Below, in pieces: positions 32,366-44,984 of a stretch of 64,000 nt of DNA. The notes beneath the pieces are model-generated. The model saw only the letters and a program-made list of their open reading frames with translations, had not been told where the DNA came from and ran no database searches. Location: contig JAWWNJ010000002.1 of NCBI GenBank assembly GCA_037176885.1, forward strand, positions 2,170,001 to 2,234,000. The letters are read 5' to 3'. The position numbers and the translations under genes are program-made. This DNA comes from Favolaschia claudopus (taxonomy: Eukaryota; Basidiomycota; Agaricomycetes; Agaricales; Mycenaceae). Every line of letters starts with the position of its first letter. The stretch's first letter is position 1.

Positions 32366-34894
32366 ATGCACGCTGGGACTCTACTACGCTCGCCCGCTCT
32401 AGTTTCTGCCTTCAAACGCGCTCCGCAAGTTAAACGGAGATCGTACCATGCAACTGTCCTCCCTTCCCTCGTCTCGACCGCCTCTCCCGAATTCGCCGCG
32501 AAATCTGAAGCTATGGACGTTCTCGTCGCGGATCTAGAGGCCAAACTAGCGAATGCGCGTCTGGGCGGTGGCCCCAAAGCCGCAGAACGATTCCGAAGCA
32601 AGGGGAAAAAACTACCCCGCGAGCGGTACGTTGCCGCTTTCCCCGCATCTTGCGCTTCGCGTGTCTTGTAACAAATTATGGTGGGTCGAGTGCTGACTAT
32701 TTAATCCAGGCTGAATCTGCTTCTGGATCCAAACTCCCCGTTTCTCGAGCTCTCTCCACTAGCCGCGCACGAAGTCTACCCCGAGTCGATTCCTGGAGCG
32801 GGTCTCATCACCGGCATTGGGCGTATCAGCGGCCGTGAATGTATGGTCATCGTGAATGACCCGACAGTCAAGGGTGGTGCCTATTACCCTCTGACCGTAA
32901 GTTCCGACGCGTTTTCATTAGAGGAAATCTCAATGGTTGGATGCTAGGTCAAAAAACAGCTTCGTGCGCAGGAAGTAGCGAGGGAGCATCGGCTGCCTTG
33001 TGTCTATGTCGGTAAGAATTTGGAATATTTTGGCTCGAAAGTCTAAATAACGAATTGATTTTCTGGAGATAGTTGAATCAGGTGGTAAGAAATTCTCTGA
33101 TGTTGTACTGCAGGACGCGTTTTACAGCTTATATGAACAGGGGCGGCACTACCTCATCAACCTAATGTGTTTCCTGACAAGGAGCACTTCGGGCGGATAT
33201 TCTACAATATAGTAAGTTCATGGCCCATGCTTTCCGAAAACACTGCGTGAACCTGCCCTTTCCAGGCTCAGATGTCGGCGCTGGGTATCCCCCAGATCGC
33301 GTCTGTACATGGGATATCAGTCGCAGGTTAGAACCTTCTTCTCGATATCGCGACTGCTACTGATTCCGTCCTCGCAGGTGGCGCCTACGTCCCCGCTATG
33401 GCGGATGAGAACATCATAGTCCGAAACCAAGGACGTATTTTCCTCGCTGGCCCCCCTCTTGTGAAGGCTGCTACTGGAGAGGAAGTGGACGAAGAAACGC
33501 TCGGTGGTGGGATGATGCATTCCAGTGAGAGCGGAGTGACGGATCATCTAGCGAACGACGATGAGCACGCTGTAAGACTTGCTCTTCTGACCCGCATTGA
33601 CTTTCTGACTCTTCCTCGGCTCAGATTGCGATCACACGGGAAGTGATTGGTGATTTGGGGAAAGCTGCCGGGGTAGAGGGACTAGTGAGCTTTCTCCCCA
33701 TCTCCCAATCTGGACGAGACGCTAATTCAAGTCGTCTTAAGCCAGCGGCTCGGCCTGAAGATCCCCTTTTCCCGGCGTCAGAGCTGCATGGCATCGTTGG
33801 CACCGATATTAGACAGGCTTTTGACATGCGGGACGTTATCGCGCGTGTGGTCGACGGAAGCCGATTCAGGGAGTTCAAAAAGGAGTATGGGACGACGATG
33901 CTTACTGTGCGTTTTTTCGTTCCTTCTCAAAAACCACATCACCTAACAGTTTTGATTCAGGGCTTCGCGCACATCCACGGGTATGAAGTGGGGATAGTTG
34001 CCAATAACGGGATATTATTCTCGCCATCGGCGTTGAAAGCCACACATTTTATTCAATTGTGTTCGCAAAGGAAGATTCCGTTGCTGTTCCTCGTTAACGT
34101 GACGGGTATGATTCGCTATCGTTTCTTTCTAAGATCGGTCTTCATGTATCTGTTTAGGCTACATGGTAGGTTCCAAGGCCGAACGAGGAGGTATCGCAAA
34201 GGATGGTAGGACTCCTTCGCATTTGTCAAAGTTTTGGTAATGTTGTTCTGCAGGGGCAAAGATGGTGCGCGCTGTGGCTTGCGCTGATGTGCCCAAGCTC
34301 ACCGTCATCGTCGGTGGCTCCTTCGGTGCGGGGAATTATGGTAGGCTTTTCTTCTGTTGCCTCCCATACTTGAGTTAAACATCGTATAAAACAGGAATGG
34401 CCGGACGAGCGGTTTGTATTTTTGATGATTTTTTGTCGATAGTTGACTGACTTCAAACAGTACTCGCCGAGGTTCTTATGGATGTGGCCGGTATGTTGCC
34501 TCACCCATTCCTATGTCATTGCCCAGCTTAATCCTGTTGCATTGCAGAATGCCAAAGTTTCGGTCATGGGCTCTTCGCAGCTCTCCCAAGTCATGTCCAC
34601 CGTCTCCAAGTTTGTCTCTCTAGTTTTCGTTCGCCTGTCGTTACTCACAAGAGATCCATCAGAGACCCCTCCCAGCACTCGTCCTTGCAATCGGAGATTG
34701 AGCACCAGTCAACAGCGTTATATTCGACTGCACGGCTATGGGACGACGGTATCATTAGGCCGACGGATACGCGGGACGTATTGGGGCTTGCGCTTGGGTT
34801 GGCGGCTAGGACCTCGACCGGTGCAGGTGCGCAAAGAGCAGAGTCGACGACCTGGGATGGTGCGGGGAGGGGGTTCGGGGTATTCCGAATGTAA
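32366..34894 (+). CDS. mccB: Methylcrotonoyl-CoA carboxylase beta chain, mitochondrial
   Basis: This is the carboxyltransferase subunit of methylcrotonoyl-CoA carboxylase, which carries out the biotin-dependent step of leucine breakdown in mitochondria. ATG at 32366 opens a typical import sequence, [18 protein letters not shown], rich in Arg and hydroxylated residues. It is followed by the family signature [90 protein letters not shown] and [19 protein letters not shown], then [14 protein letters not shown]. These form the N- and C-terminal carboxyltransferase lobes. There are about ten short introns. The C-terminus after [20 protein letters not shown] is slightly extended. The biotin-carrying alpha chain is not in the window. 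Confidence 0.95.
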
Positions 34895-35483
34895 TATTGT
34901 TGGAATTAAATTTGTTTCCAATCATCTGTATGTACAAGATCTATGTAGATGCCTTTGAGCCGTTGAAACTCATGCAGAGCTCTGAGTAAGTGGGGTTTGT
35001 TCCAAGTTCGGGTCAAAATTTACCCGGTTACCGGTCAAAATTTGCCTCCTCCTTCGAGTTGTTGTTGCCTTTGTACTCGTTGTGCAGCTTCTCAAGCCTT
35101 TCTACAAGTTCTACAAGCTTACAGGCCATCGATGCCTTTTCGCAAGCTTGGTTCAGCTGATCAGCAGCTCAAACCCTCGTCAACATCTTATAAAGCATAG
35201 AATCGGACACACACGTATGTCTCGCCGAGTCGCTCCAAGTTACAAAGAAGGGTTACATCAAGCACGTTCCGCTTAAATGACTGCGGGCGTTGGCCTGTCT
35301 CATTCAAACCGCGGGCAGCCTAGAGTGCGCTTGCCACACTTCACCGGATGTTCGGTGAAATTAGCCAATTTAGATGATCGGGCGTTGCGCGTCAAGGACG
35401 CGTTCACGGCTCCGTCACCGTATAAATAACCTTCATAGATCTCACACTTTCGACCGACGACCCGCCATCTCGACTTCTCAGCA
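34895..35483. other. Intergenic region upstream of the DUF1772-type gene
   Basis: About 590 bases. It holds a short direct repeat of GGTCAAAATTT (near 35013 and 35034) and a TATA box near the right end. No gene seen. Confidence 0.5.
35421..35428 (+). promoter_or_regulatory. TATA box of the DUF1772-type gene
   Basis: TATAAATA, 56 bases before the ATG at 35484. Confidence 0.55.
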
Positions 35484-36168
35484 ATGCCTTCTCCCGGACA
35501 TATCGCGCTCGTTACTGGGTAAATCTATGCCTTGTTTGTTATAGCTTTGTAGGATTAACCAGGACGCACAGGCTCATCTCTTCCTCGTATTTCACTTTGG
35601 GCAACCTCGGCGCTGCGTACTTTGGCGTTATGCCTGCCACAGAGCGGGGAAACACGAATCTACCTGTTGCAGACCGACTCGCTCTCTGGAATCACTTCTA
35701 CGGGATCGCAGCAGTGAGTTTTCTAATCAAATCAAACGGTATTATTTTCACACTGTTGAATGTTTTTCAAAGCTCCACATGCCCACTTCGTCTGTCTTAG
35801 CCGGACTTTCGCTTGCCGTGTGCAGCTATAATGCGCCTGCGGGGCCTCTCCGCAACATCCTTGCTGTGGGTGCCGTCAGCGGCATTACCGTCCTGGTATA
35901 CACCGTGATGTTCATGCTCGCGCTCAACAACCGCCTTATGGGAATTTTGCGTGCGCATTCGGTTAAACCGATGGACATGAAAGAACAAGAATTTGTCTTG
36001 GATGGGTTGGACAAATGGAGATCCTTGCATAGAACTCGGATGTGGATTGGAGCGGTAACCTGGGTGTCAGCCATTGTGGCCGTACTTGCCAATGATCAGC
36101 CCATTATTCGGTCAGTCCTCTGCTGTCATGGCTATGGTGTAGAATTCTAACTGCGGAATAGATTCTAG
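35484..36168 (+). CDS. DUF1772 / anthrone-oxygenase-like membrane protein
   Basis: This is a small four-helix membrane protein of about 170 residues. ATG at 35484 (MPSPGHIALVTG). There are three introns, the last (donor GTCAGT near 36111, acceptor AATAG) leaving only Arg-Phe-stop in the final exon. Hydrophobic segments are HIALVTGLISSSYFTLGNLG, a helix around VLAGLSLAVCSY, ILAVGAVSGITVLVYTVMFM and IGAVTWVSAIVAVLA, with a conserved-looking WNHFYG-type segment between the first two. The family includes anthrone oxygenases of polyketide clusters, but most fungal members are uncharacterised and no polyketide synthase lies nearby, so only the fold is claimed. Confidence 0.7.
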
Positions 36169-36494
36169 GAACAAATACAAACTTTCGCAATACTTGAGGT
36201 TGAACATTAGCCAGATTCAACAATTGTACTTGTACCAGCTGTTCTTCGGCCGAACTAAAATGCAGTTTCTACTTGTGCTTGATGGGTGCCTCACACATCT
36301 ACGCTTCAACTCGATGCACCATTGCTTTGCAATGGGTTGGAAATTTGAACAAAAGAAATCGCTATTTGAAGTCATGCTTCCCATGGTTCAAATTTGTTCA
36401 ACAGCAACCCAGAAACCGTTCTAGATACTATGGAGTCCCGTCTCAAGCACGCGAACGCCCAACTCAAGAATGTCCACTCCCCCTCTTTGTATAC
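36169..36494. other. Convergent intergenic region
   Basis: About 325 bases between the 3' ends of two convergent genes. It is rich in TTCAA/TTGAA words. No gene seen. Confidence 0.4.
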
Positions 36495-38249
36495 TCACAG
36501 AGACATCGCAGAAGCCGGACGTGTGGATTCTAGCAGAAGACACTGAAATGGATTTGAGCTAGTTGAACATCGAAGAACAACATGGAAAACGTACCGAAAA
36601 GCTCACGATGAGCGCTTGGCGCTCGAGCGGTGTAAGAGCTATTTTGTTGTTTTTCAAAAAGTGCGAGAGACCGTCATCGCTCCATTTCGACATGCCTACG
36701 AGAGCATCCCAGTTGACCACGCCAGTGACTCGAAACGGGTCAGCACAATGACCCATGGATGGGTAGCAATTTTCGCAAAACTCGGTTATAGGGTCCGGCG
36801 ATTGGAGGTGCTCGGGCGACGGTGAATCTGCTAGGATACGCTGAAAGATTGGACGCTGAGCGACGGGTAACACTTGAAGAGCAACTTGAACATACAGCGA
36901 AACCTTCAATCATAGCATGTAGTTCATCAGCGCTGTTTGCAATTTCGTTGCTGATCAGGAAGTGCGAAAGGGTTTCGTCACTCCATCGAGACATCCCAAT
37001 CAAGTGGTCCCTGACGAACACCCCAGAAGACTGAAGGGCTGCAGTGCGGTGCTCCATTGACGGTCTGCAATGTGTTAAAAACTGTAATATTGGATCATCG
37101 TCGCTGGAATGGAGAGAAGGTAAATTCTCTGGAAGAGCGGATACAAAGGATGCATCACTGATCCTCGAGTCCTCAAGGTCAAGACCTTCGTCGTGGTTCA
37201 TTGAACTAGTCTCTGTGACCACAATGCCGTTCATGGGCGAGGAAAAGAATGGAGTACTCTCCCTTCCGCGCATTTCCATCGTGTCTTCAGGGTCACTGAA
37301 AACATCGGCATCGAGGTCAGAATCAGATTCGGATTCGAGTTCGGGTTCGGAGCCAGTCTCGGACGATGACGAGTCCTGTGATTTTGTTTAGAGACATCAT
37401 GTTGGGATAGCGAAGAGAGAGAAAACGACCTCAGCTGTGGATCCGACAAGATCTTCGTCTAAATAACAACAGAGGTAAAGTCTCAGGTTGTCGATGCGTT
37501 CTTGTTCATTTGGATGAGCGTTGTTGAGGTATCCCGGAAATAACTCAACAATCTAAGAGTCGGGATAAAAGGTAATGATACTTGAAGAGAAATTGGCAAG
37601 CTACTTCTTGAACCAAAGATTGAACATTTTCGAGCTGCTTGTGCGAGCGACGTTTGATATCGCAGTGAAGAACAACTTGATTTTGAATGACGCGCTGTGG
37701 ACGGGGTTAGACGAACACTGGAACAGACAGGCAGACAAAATCAGAGTCGGTGAGAGAACGTGCCAGAAAACTGTCAAAGATTTTTCTTCTTGCTCCACCG
37801 AGATTCAGAGTTTGACACAAGGTTTCAGCGCGCTGATTTTGTATGCCAGTTGAACGACTCGAATTCAAGGCGAACTATAAGCGTCAAACCTCCTCGATTG
37901 TCACCGACATGCAATTCAACAGCGGTTAGACAAGACTGCAAAGAAGACGCAAATGATGAGGAGACTGTCGGCTGGCGTAGTCCAGGGACGTCGAAACTCG
38001 TCAAAGTTCAGCCACTAGTGAGTACGGCCAAAAAATAAAGTTTTGATGAGAACCACCACTTTGAATTCAAACCCTTTGAGGGCCAGGGTCGTGTCTCGAT
38101 ATTTTCTGGCGCACTGTTCTACGCTGGCTCTCTTATCTACGGCTTGGAGACTGCACGACGCCGCCACTTGTTCACAATCGAGCTTGTTCAGTTCGAATTG
38201 GTTCGAGACAGGAGGAATTCTCTGAGACTCCGGTCCCGGCACGGACCAT
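36495..38249 (-). CDS. Unrecognised multi-exon protein with a duplicated ~65-residue domain
   Basis: No family is recognised. The minus-strand exon chain is coherent. It includes exons with GARRKIFDSFLARSLTDSDF, then (37614-37694) RVIQNQVVLHCDIKRR, then (37430-37552) IVELFPGYLNNAHPNEQERI, then an acidic Ser/Glu/Asp stretch, then two tandem repeats. Repeat 1 contains DPILQFLTHCRPSMEH and LIGMSRWSDETLSHFLISN. Repeat 2 contains DPITEFCENCYPSMGH and LVGMSKWSDDGLSHFLKNN. An intron separates the repeats (donor GTATGT, acceptor TTTCAG). The last exon adds about 15 residues to a stop at 36495. The 5' end is uncertain. An open segment continues to about 38300 without an in-frame ATG, and I use the nearest upstream ATG as a nominal end. 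It is divergent from the AFG1-type gene. Confidence 0.55.
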
Positions 38250-38408
38250 CGCTTGCCCTTCGACTCGATCCCGCAAGTTCCAAGCCTTCAACATCGACGT
38301 CGCAGTACTAGTCGTCTTCAGGCCAGCGTCAAGCTTGGTTGTGGACTCGAAGGAGGAGAACCTCGGTAACTAGTTTGCTCCCCGAACTTACTCTTGCCGT
38401 CGTCGACT

Positions 38409-40312
38409 ATGAACTATTGGAGAGTAGTTCTGGCGGCGAGGAGGCTCTCCCTTCGCCCCGGAACATTTGCGGCGTATGCGCCTCGGAGAAGACTCCAGTC
38501 CAGTCTCGCGCATGTGGCAGAATCGTCGTCTCAACACGTTCCGCCCCCTCCCGAAACAACGCGGGCTGACGAATTTTCAAACGGTACTGTGAATTCTGGC
38601 GTCTTCTTTGCTATATTTCGACCATAGACTTTTCCCAGAACCGTTACCACAGTATAGAAAGCTCGTTCGAACCGGTGTACTGAGAGGGGACGACCACCAG
38701 ACTCGAATAATTCAGAAACTCCAGGATTTGCACGATAAACTGGTGCACTATCATCCTCCCAGAATTCCGCCGCCTCCGGCCCCTTCATTGGTGCGTAGAT
38801 ACTCGCGGATTGCTTGGAAAAATTGCGTTGATTGTTGCAGTACAGTTTTCTCGTATACGGTCCTCGCTGGATGAATCGTTCCGTATAAACACCGATCCTA
38901 TTGCCCCGCCTCCGAATGCACCAAAGGGGCTATACCTCTATGGGGACGTTGGCACAGGGAAAACAATGCTCATGGACCTCTTTTATTCGACCCTTCCCGC
39001 GGGTATTAAGCGCAAACGACGCGTACATTTTCATGCCTTCATGATCGATGTGCACAAACGAATACATGCCGTCAAGGCCAGTGCCGGAAACGCTGGAGAT
39101 CCAATATTACCCGTCGCGCGAGATCTCGCAAACGAGGCCTCGGTGCTATGTTTTGACGAATTTCAGGTATTGTTGGTTTGGTTCCCCAGCTATTCCGCAC
39201 CTTGTTGATGATGCGTGGCACAGGTAACGGATATCGCCGATGCGATGATTTTACGGCGCCTGTTAGAGAGCCTGTTAAATTTTGGAGTGGTCTGTGTGAT
39301 GACTTCTAAGTGAGCTGGCGGCTGAATAATGTGCGGCCATCCGCTGACTGGATGACAGTCGTCACCCCGATGATTTATACAAGAATGGTATTCAACGCTC
39401 GAGTTTTATCCCTACCATTGAGCTGTTGAAGACGCAGTTTGAGGTCACCGACCTCGACTCCGGTACAGGTATAATTGTCTGCTTTTTTTTTGCATGTATG
39501 GGATTATGATCTCATTCACAGATTACCGACGCATGGCGCGGGCCGCCTCTTCAATCAAGCCTTACCACCACCCTTTGTCATCCCAGACCATCAAGACGAT
39601 AGATTCAATATTCGATTCCCTCACCCAATCGGAGCGTGTTGTCCAGAACCGCAAATTGCAAATCTGGGGACGAACACTCCTCATTCCCGCTTCCACCTCG
39701 AACGTGGCGAAGTTCACGTTCCAGGAATTGTGCGGGAATCCGCTGAGTGCAGCGGATTATCTCGAGATCACACGCGTCTTTGGGACCGTGTTTCTTCTCG
39801 ATGTATGGAAGATGGGCGTCGATCGCAAGGATCTCGCCCGGAGATTTATTACATTCATAGATGGTGAGGGGAATTTCTCGAGGTTTTTCTCAGCTGACGG
39901 TTCACCATGTAGCTTGTTATGAAAGCAAGGTATGTTCTGTTCTTGCTTCGGCCAGAAGAAGTCATCCCTCACCTCATTCCAGACGCGGCTGTTTATTACC
40001 TCTGAAGTGCCAATATACCAAGTCTTCGCAGGCGAACCTGAAAAGACGGAGGGAATGTCTGACCACATGCGAGGCGTCATGGACGACCTGGTTAGTCCAT
40101 GACAATTCGAAACTGCTACATCCACTAAGCCATTTATCTGTCCCTAGGGTCTCTCGCCCGACTTGGTCGGAAAGAGCTCCATGTTCACAGGCGAAGAGGA
40201 GATCTTCGCTTTTGCGCGGGCTTGCTCGCGGCTTGTACAGATGGAGAGTAAGGAGTGGGCGGAGACTGCGGGAATGGGCGCTGTAGGCGCGACTGATGAA
40301 TCTAATAACTAA
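38409..40312 (+). CDS. afg1: AFG1-like AAA-type ATPase, mitochondrial
   Basis: This is an ATPase of the AFG1/LACE1 family, tied to turnover and quality control of mitochondrial inner-membrane proteins. ATG at 38409 starts a basic import-like leader, MNYWRVVLAARRLSLRPG. The conserved body follows: LVRTGVLRGDDHQTRIIQKL, then the Walker A motif in GLYLYGDVGTGKTMLMDLFY, VHFHAFMIDVHKRIH, Walker B in VLCFDEFQ, then VTDIADAMILRRLLESLL and VCVMTSNRHPDDLYKNGIQR. The C-terminal half has DYRRMARAASS, a degenerate insert, TFQELCGNPLSAADYLEI and VFLLDVWKMGVDRKDLARRF. It ends at TAA 40312. At least six short introns. All catalytic motifs are present. Confidence 0.92.
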
Positions 40313-40607
40313 TCTTGGAGGCGGAGTACTGATCTACATGATGGAGGAGGAGGAGGAAGGATTTACTTAGATTTACCATATAGTCTATACTGATCGGCGA
40401 GGATACTAGAGTGCTAACGCAATGCTAACCAGATGTATTCATTTGTATTGACCCAGTACCAGAGATTTTACAGACTCACGATTCGCGAACAAAAATCCAA
40501 GCCTTTGAGGAACACCCGGGAATTGTTGGTGAAGGTTGCTCTTGACCACTACCTGGCCCTTCCAAAATTGCTTCGAATCTACAGAACTGGGGATACATGC
40601 CTCTCCA

Positions 40608-41640
40608 ATGGCTTCCTTATTCCCCGCTGGGCCAGTCCTGCCCGAATTCAAGTCCCTCATAGTCAAAGGTCTTTACCATCCATCGGCACCCATTCACCTA
40701 GCTTTGTCGCATTGCGACAAGTTTCCCAACGGCACACGAGTCTTGATAGTAGCGCCCTCTCGCGATACAACTGTTGCGGCGCTACAAGAACACAACGATG
40801 ACTGGATGTCTTTGCATGCGGGTACCGGAAATACTCTTCGACTTGCGTCATGTACCACCGTCTTGTTTGTGTCTCGTTTCTCGTATGGAAAATTATCTGA
40901 CTGGGCTATCAGCTATCCCCCGTCGCCAGCGCATCTTGCCTACCTATTCTCGATGCTGACCACGGACGTTCAAAGAAATCAGAACCCTGCAACCATTTTG
41001 GACCAGACGCCGTCCTTGGTCATATTGCTTGAATTGTCTGCTTATTTCCTTCCTGACGTGCATTCAAATCCCAGTAAGCTATCCGCTCGGATGCAGCAAT
41101 ACAGTAATGAATTCTATCCCAGCGGGCGACCCTTGGACTTTGGCCTCTTATATGACTCTTGTAATCCGTGTTTTCGCGTCTTTCGCTTCGTTGTCGTTGC
41201 CTGAAAGGTATTTTCTGTCAGTTGAATAACGTCCTGCAATCCAACCGCGCTGTAGTGGCCCAATAGCCTTGGCGCTATTTGACTCTCACTTAGACGAACT
41301 CAAGCTTCCAATCGTCAAAAACCCCACTCCTGGGACGAACAAAAAGCCAAGCAAGCCCGAGAGTGTCGCTTTCTTTATACAAAAATATTTCGAAATGGTG
41401 GCCGTTTTTGAGCAAGGTTCGTGGTGTTTCTCTTCACTGTTCTTTCAGTATGTCACTGCTTTGTTAGATGATGAATTTCTTGTCAGTTCATCTCAAGATG
41501 AGGAAGACGAAATCATGGATGCGCAGCGGCGCAATCGAATGAAGATCTTCCACCGCGGCGAAACTCATCCATTTGCCACTCGACGATGGACAGAACGGGC
41601 CAGTGGCAACAGCGGTGGAATTGTCTTCATCCATGACTGA
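40608..41640 (+). CDS. Unrecognised protein, four exons
   Basis: I do not recognise the family. ATG at 40608 (MASLFPAGPVLPEFKSLIVK). The first exon runs to about 41071 and has a mixed alpha/beta look, with NGTRVLIVAPSRDTTVAALQ and a predicted strand-turn resembling a nucleotide-binding core but without a Walker A motif. Splicing from the donor GTAAGC to the acceptor at about 41121, then a 48 nt intron ending near 41254 (CTGTAG), then one ending near 41470, keeps a single frame. The later exons read DSHLDELKLPIVKNPTPG, SVAFFIQKYFEMVAVFEQ, then an acidic stretch, MDAQRRNRMKIFHRGETH, to the stop at 41640. It is closely flanked by the AFG1-type gene upstream and, convergently, the beta-glucosidase gene. 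Confidence 0.6.
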
Positions 41641-41701
41641 ATCTTCTCGTGGTAACTTTGACGTGGTGAGTATGCTTACATACATAGCTACAAACTATTT
41701 T

Positions 41702-44700
41702 CTACAACCCCTTCCAGGTCAGCGTAGCCGCCAACTCAGTTTCTGCTTCCAGCCGGATATCCTCTGCAGACGCTGCCACGAGTACCTTGAACGCCCCCTT
41801 CTCAGCGACCCAGCACATCTGCCGGTCATCGTAGAACCCGAGGGCCTCCCTGTTGAGGTCCACTTTGACAGTCTTAGTCTCGCCTCCTTCAAGCGCGACC
41901 TTGACGAAGCCTTTGAGCTCTTTGACAGGGCGCGGCAGGGAGGCCTCCGGGTCGGAGATGTAGATCTGCGCGACTTCGCGGCCGGAGATCTTGCTTGTAT
42001 TCTTGATTTTGAACGTTACGGAGAACTCTCCTTTCTTCGACACGGACGAAGTTTGCAGATCCGAATATTCAAAGGTGGAGTACGAGAGGCCGAAGCTTTG
42101 TCGCAGATAAGTTGAGCGAGAGAAGGGGCAAATGAGCGGCGGCGTTCGTACCCGAATGGGAACAGCGGCTGAATGCTTCGCAGGTCATAGCCTCTGTATC
42201 CGACGAAGATGCCCTGGGTGGTGTTCAGGACGGTGACTCGATATAAAGAGGCCCCGCTCACTTCATTATACAAGACCTTTCCATGCTCCTGCCCTCTGCC
42301 GAACGATCCAAACGATGGATTATCCTCAAGGCGTTTCCTGCCAAACGGTGTTATGCAGCCCTATTCAAATTCATCCGCTTAACACTCACGGGAATGTGAG
42401 CGAAATCTTTGCTGAAGGGTTGACTTTCCCCCACAACACATCGGCGATACCATTTCCCAGCTCATTGCCCCCGTAGAATGCCTGCAGGATAGCCGGCGCC
42501 TCGTCTATCCAAGGCATGGCGACAGGTGTGCCCGTCTGGTTGACGACGACGGTGTTGGGGTTTGCATTTAAGACAGCGGAGACCAAGGGATTGGTCAAGG
42601 GCGGCAGACTGCAGATGAATGAGCATGCAATGTCTGACGGTTGAAATAATAAGCTCACTCGAGATCTGGACGATCGAGGCCCTCGCTCTCCCACCTGCAC
42701 AAAGCCGATATGAACAATGTCTCAAAGGACAGTACTAATTTGCTCACTCGTGATTCAGTCCTACCACAAGTATGGCAACTGACGGGAGATCGTAAGCAGA
42801 GAATTTCGTGCAAGTGACCGCTTCCGCATACCGTCCGAGTCTTTAGCTAACGCAACAGCGTCCTTGATAGCTTGTTCCCCATCAAACTGACAGATTCCGC
42901 CAATCCGAAGACCACCCCAACATGGCAAAGGGCTTCTTGATGCAAATTCGTGGTTACTGACCCTGAGCTCCAAATCGTATGACTGGCCGGCCTTGAGCCC
43001 TTTGAGTGTCGCTCGTTTGTCGATGGTGGCAAATCCGAAGAATTCTTCTCCGTACTCGGGGTTCGTGCTGAGATCCACCACGAGTTTCTTGTCGAAGAAA
43101 AGATTTCCTCTGCCGGTGAAGTGAACTGAGATTTCCCAGTCACCGTCTTCATCTGGAACGAAGGATGTGGTGTACTGGGAAAGAAATATGAGTATCGATT
43201 TTTTTTTCAATGAAAGTAGCAAGGTCTTACACGCTGAAAACATTCGTAGTTGACCTTGGTTTCGTCCTACAATGCAAAGTGTTCAGTTGAAGGAGCCGGA
43301 AACGATGGAAGGCACTCACTACGCCATCAAGAAGGAAGCAGCGGCTGCCAAGGGTTGGTGTGCTCCAATCGCATGGGCTGAGCTTCTGATCCAGATCGAC
43401 AGTGGTCTGCAGGAAATTCTCTGACGGCTTTTGATTCCAAGACTCGAGGACGGCGCCGGCACCCTCTCCGCTCTTTTGCTGAATGTACGCGTCCAACTCG
43501 GGGAGAAACTTATGCGAGGCGACCCCCACAGCGTATTTGACTTCTGCGCCAATCTCCTTCGCGGCAGCTGTTATACCTTCCAGCGGCGAGACCGTGTAAG
43601 TAGAGAGAAGGCGGGCAGAACCACCACCGCTGGTTTGTGCGACTTTGGCGTTGGGCCCAATGACGGCGATCTTTTTGAGTTGATCTGAGAGCGGGAGGAT
43701 ATTTTTGTCGTTTTTGAGAAGGACTATCGAGTCGGCTGCTGCGGTGCGGAGGAGTTGGCGCAGTTCGGGCGTGTCGATGGACTTCTCTTCGGCGTTGAAG
43801 GGGATGCCGGACTCTTGTGCGCGTTTGACTAATTGCAGAACTTTGCGGACGCGAGCGTCGATATCACTTGGCAATAGTTTACCGCCCATGAGTGCGCGTT
43901 CAACCGCCTTGCCTCGCATCACTGTCGGGCCACTGCGAATTGTTCTCGAGTCCACGAATGATTGAGCGAACGACTGGTACATACGGCATCTCGATATCCA
44001 CGCCAGCCTTGATACTTTCACTAGTGGAATACACCCCCGCCCAGTCGCTCATTACTGTGCCTTCGTATCCCCATTCCTGCGCAAAAATCAGCCAGATGTG
44101 GTCGTGTTGAGACGAACTGCACCGAACTTTGCGTAGAATATCTTCAAGGAGCCTTTTGTTTTCGGAAGCGTGCAGACCGTTAACGCGATTATAGCTTGAA
44201 TGCGAATCCAGTCAGACGCGGGGAAGGAATATAGAGATCAGACGGACGCAGTCATAAGAGCCCAAGGGTTTGCGTCTCGAATTGCGATTTGGAAAGGTTT
44301 CAAGTATATCTCACGCAGAGCGCGTTCGCTGACCTCGCCTATTTCAATTGCGCTCAGACCGAATGACATGACAATGGACAAAACTTACTGCTCATCGAAA
44401 AGCGCTCAAATTCCTGATCGTTGGCGACGAAGTGCTTAATCGTAGCGCTGACACCCTTGGACTGGAGACCGTTGATGTATGCTGCAGCAATTGTGCCGTT
44501 CACGACCGGATCCTCGGAGAAAGATTCAAAGCCGCGTCCGCCCAAGGGTGAGCGCTGAGTGTTCACGGTGGGCGCAAGCAGGGTGTGACATCCTGAGCGC
44601 TGGTTAGAGGCTCACGGACTGACCGAATCAGCTTCCGGAATCCAAAGCAAACCTTTGACACGAGCTTCATCCGCAAGGGCCTCCCCAATCTTCTTGGCCA

Positions 44701-44984
44701 ATTCAACATCAAACGAAGAGCCTAAGCCTGTGGATGCAGGGAAACAGCTCGCAGGAGTGCCGTTGAAGACTAGGATTCAGTTCATATAAGATCCTTGTTT
44801 CGGCAGACGGTAAAGCGCAGGACATCGTTGACCACGAACACCATTGGGGCCGTCGCTCATCCTGAGGGGCGGGAGGTCAACGGCGCCATCTTTGATAGCG
44901 TGAGTGTGCCAAGCGCCAGATCCAGCGAGAAGTTGAATCTTTTGAACAACATTCAATTTTGCAAGGGTTTGGTCGACGTCCATT
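41702..44984 (-). CDS. GH3 beta-glucosidase with PA14 insert
   Basis: This is a glycoside hydrolase family 3 beta-glucosidase, which releases glucose from beta-linked oligosaccharides. The likely start is ATG 44984 ([20 protein letters not shown]); another in-frame ATG lies at 45051. Conserved parts, in order, are [64 protein letters not shown] and GTVMSDWAG, the last holding the nucleophile Asp. Then come [15 protein letters not shown] and VAVIGPNA-type sequence, a PA14 carbohydrate-binding insert ([20 protein letters not shown] onward), the second catalytic lobe ([20 protein letters not shown]), and a C-terminal fibronectin-III-like domain ([20 protein letters not shown]). No signal peptide is visible, which suggests an intracellular enzyme. 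It has about ten introns and is divergent from the RING-protein gene. Confidence 0.95.

Noticed and set aside
37575..37853. Plus-strand 92-codon ORF that reads like a plausible protein
   Set aside because: Minus-strand exons with clean splice signals and protein-like sequence (37614-37694 and neighbours) cover the same bases and join in frame to the downstream repeats, so the plus-strand ORF is probably a shadow.
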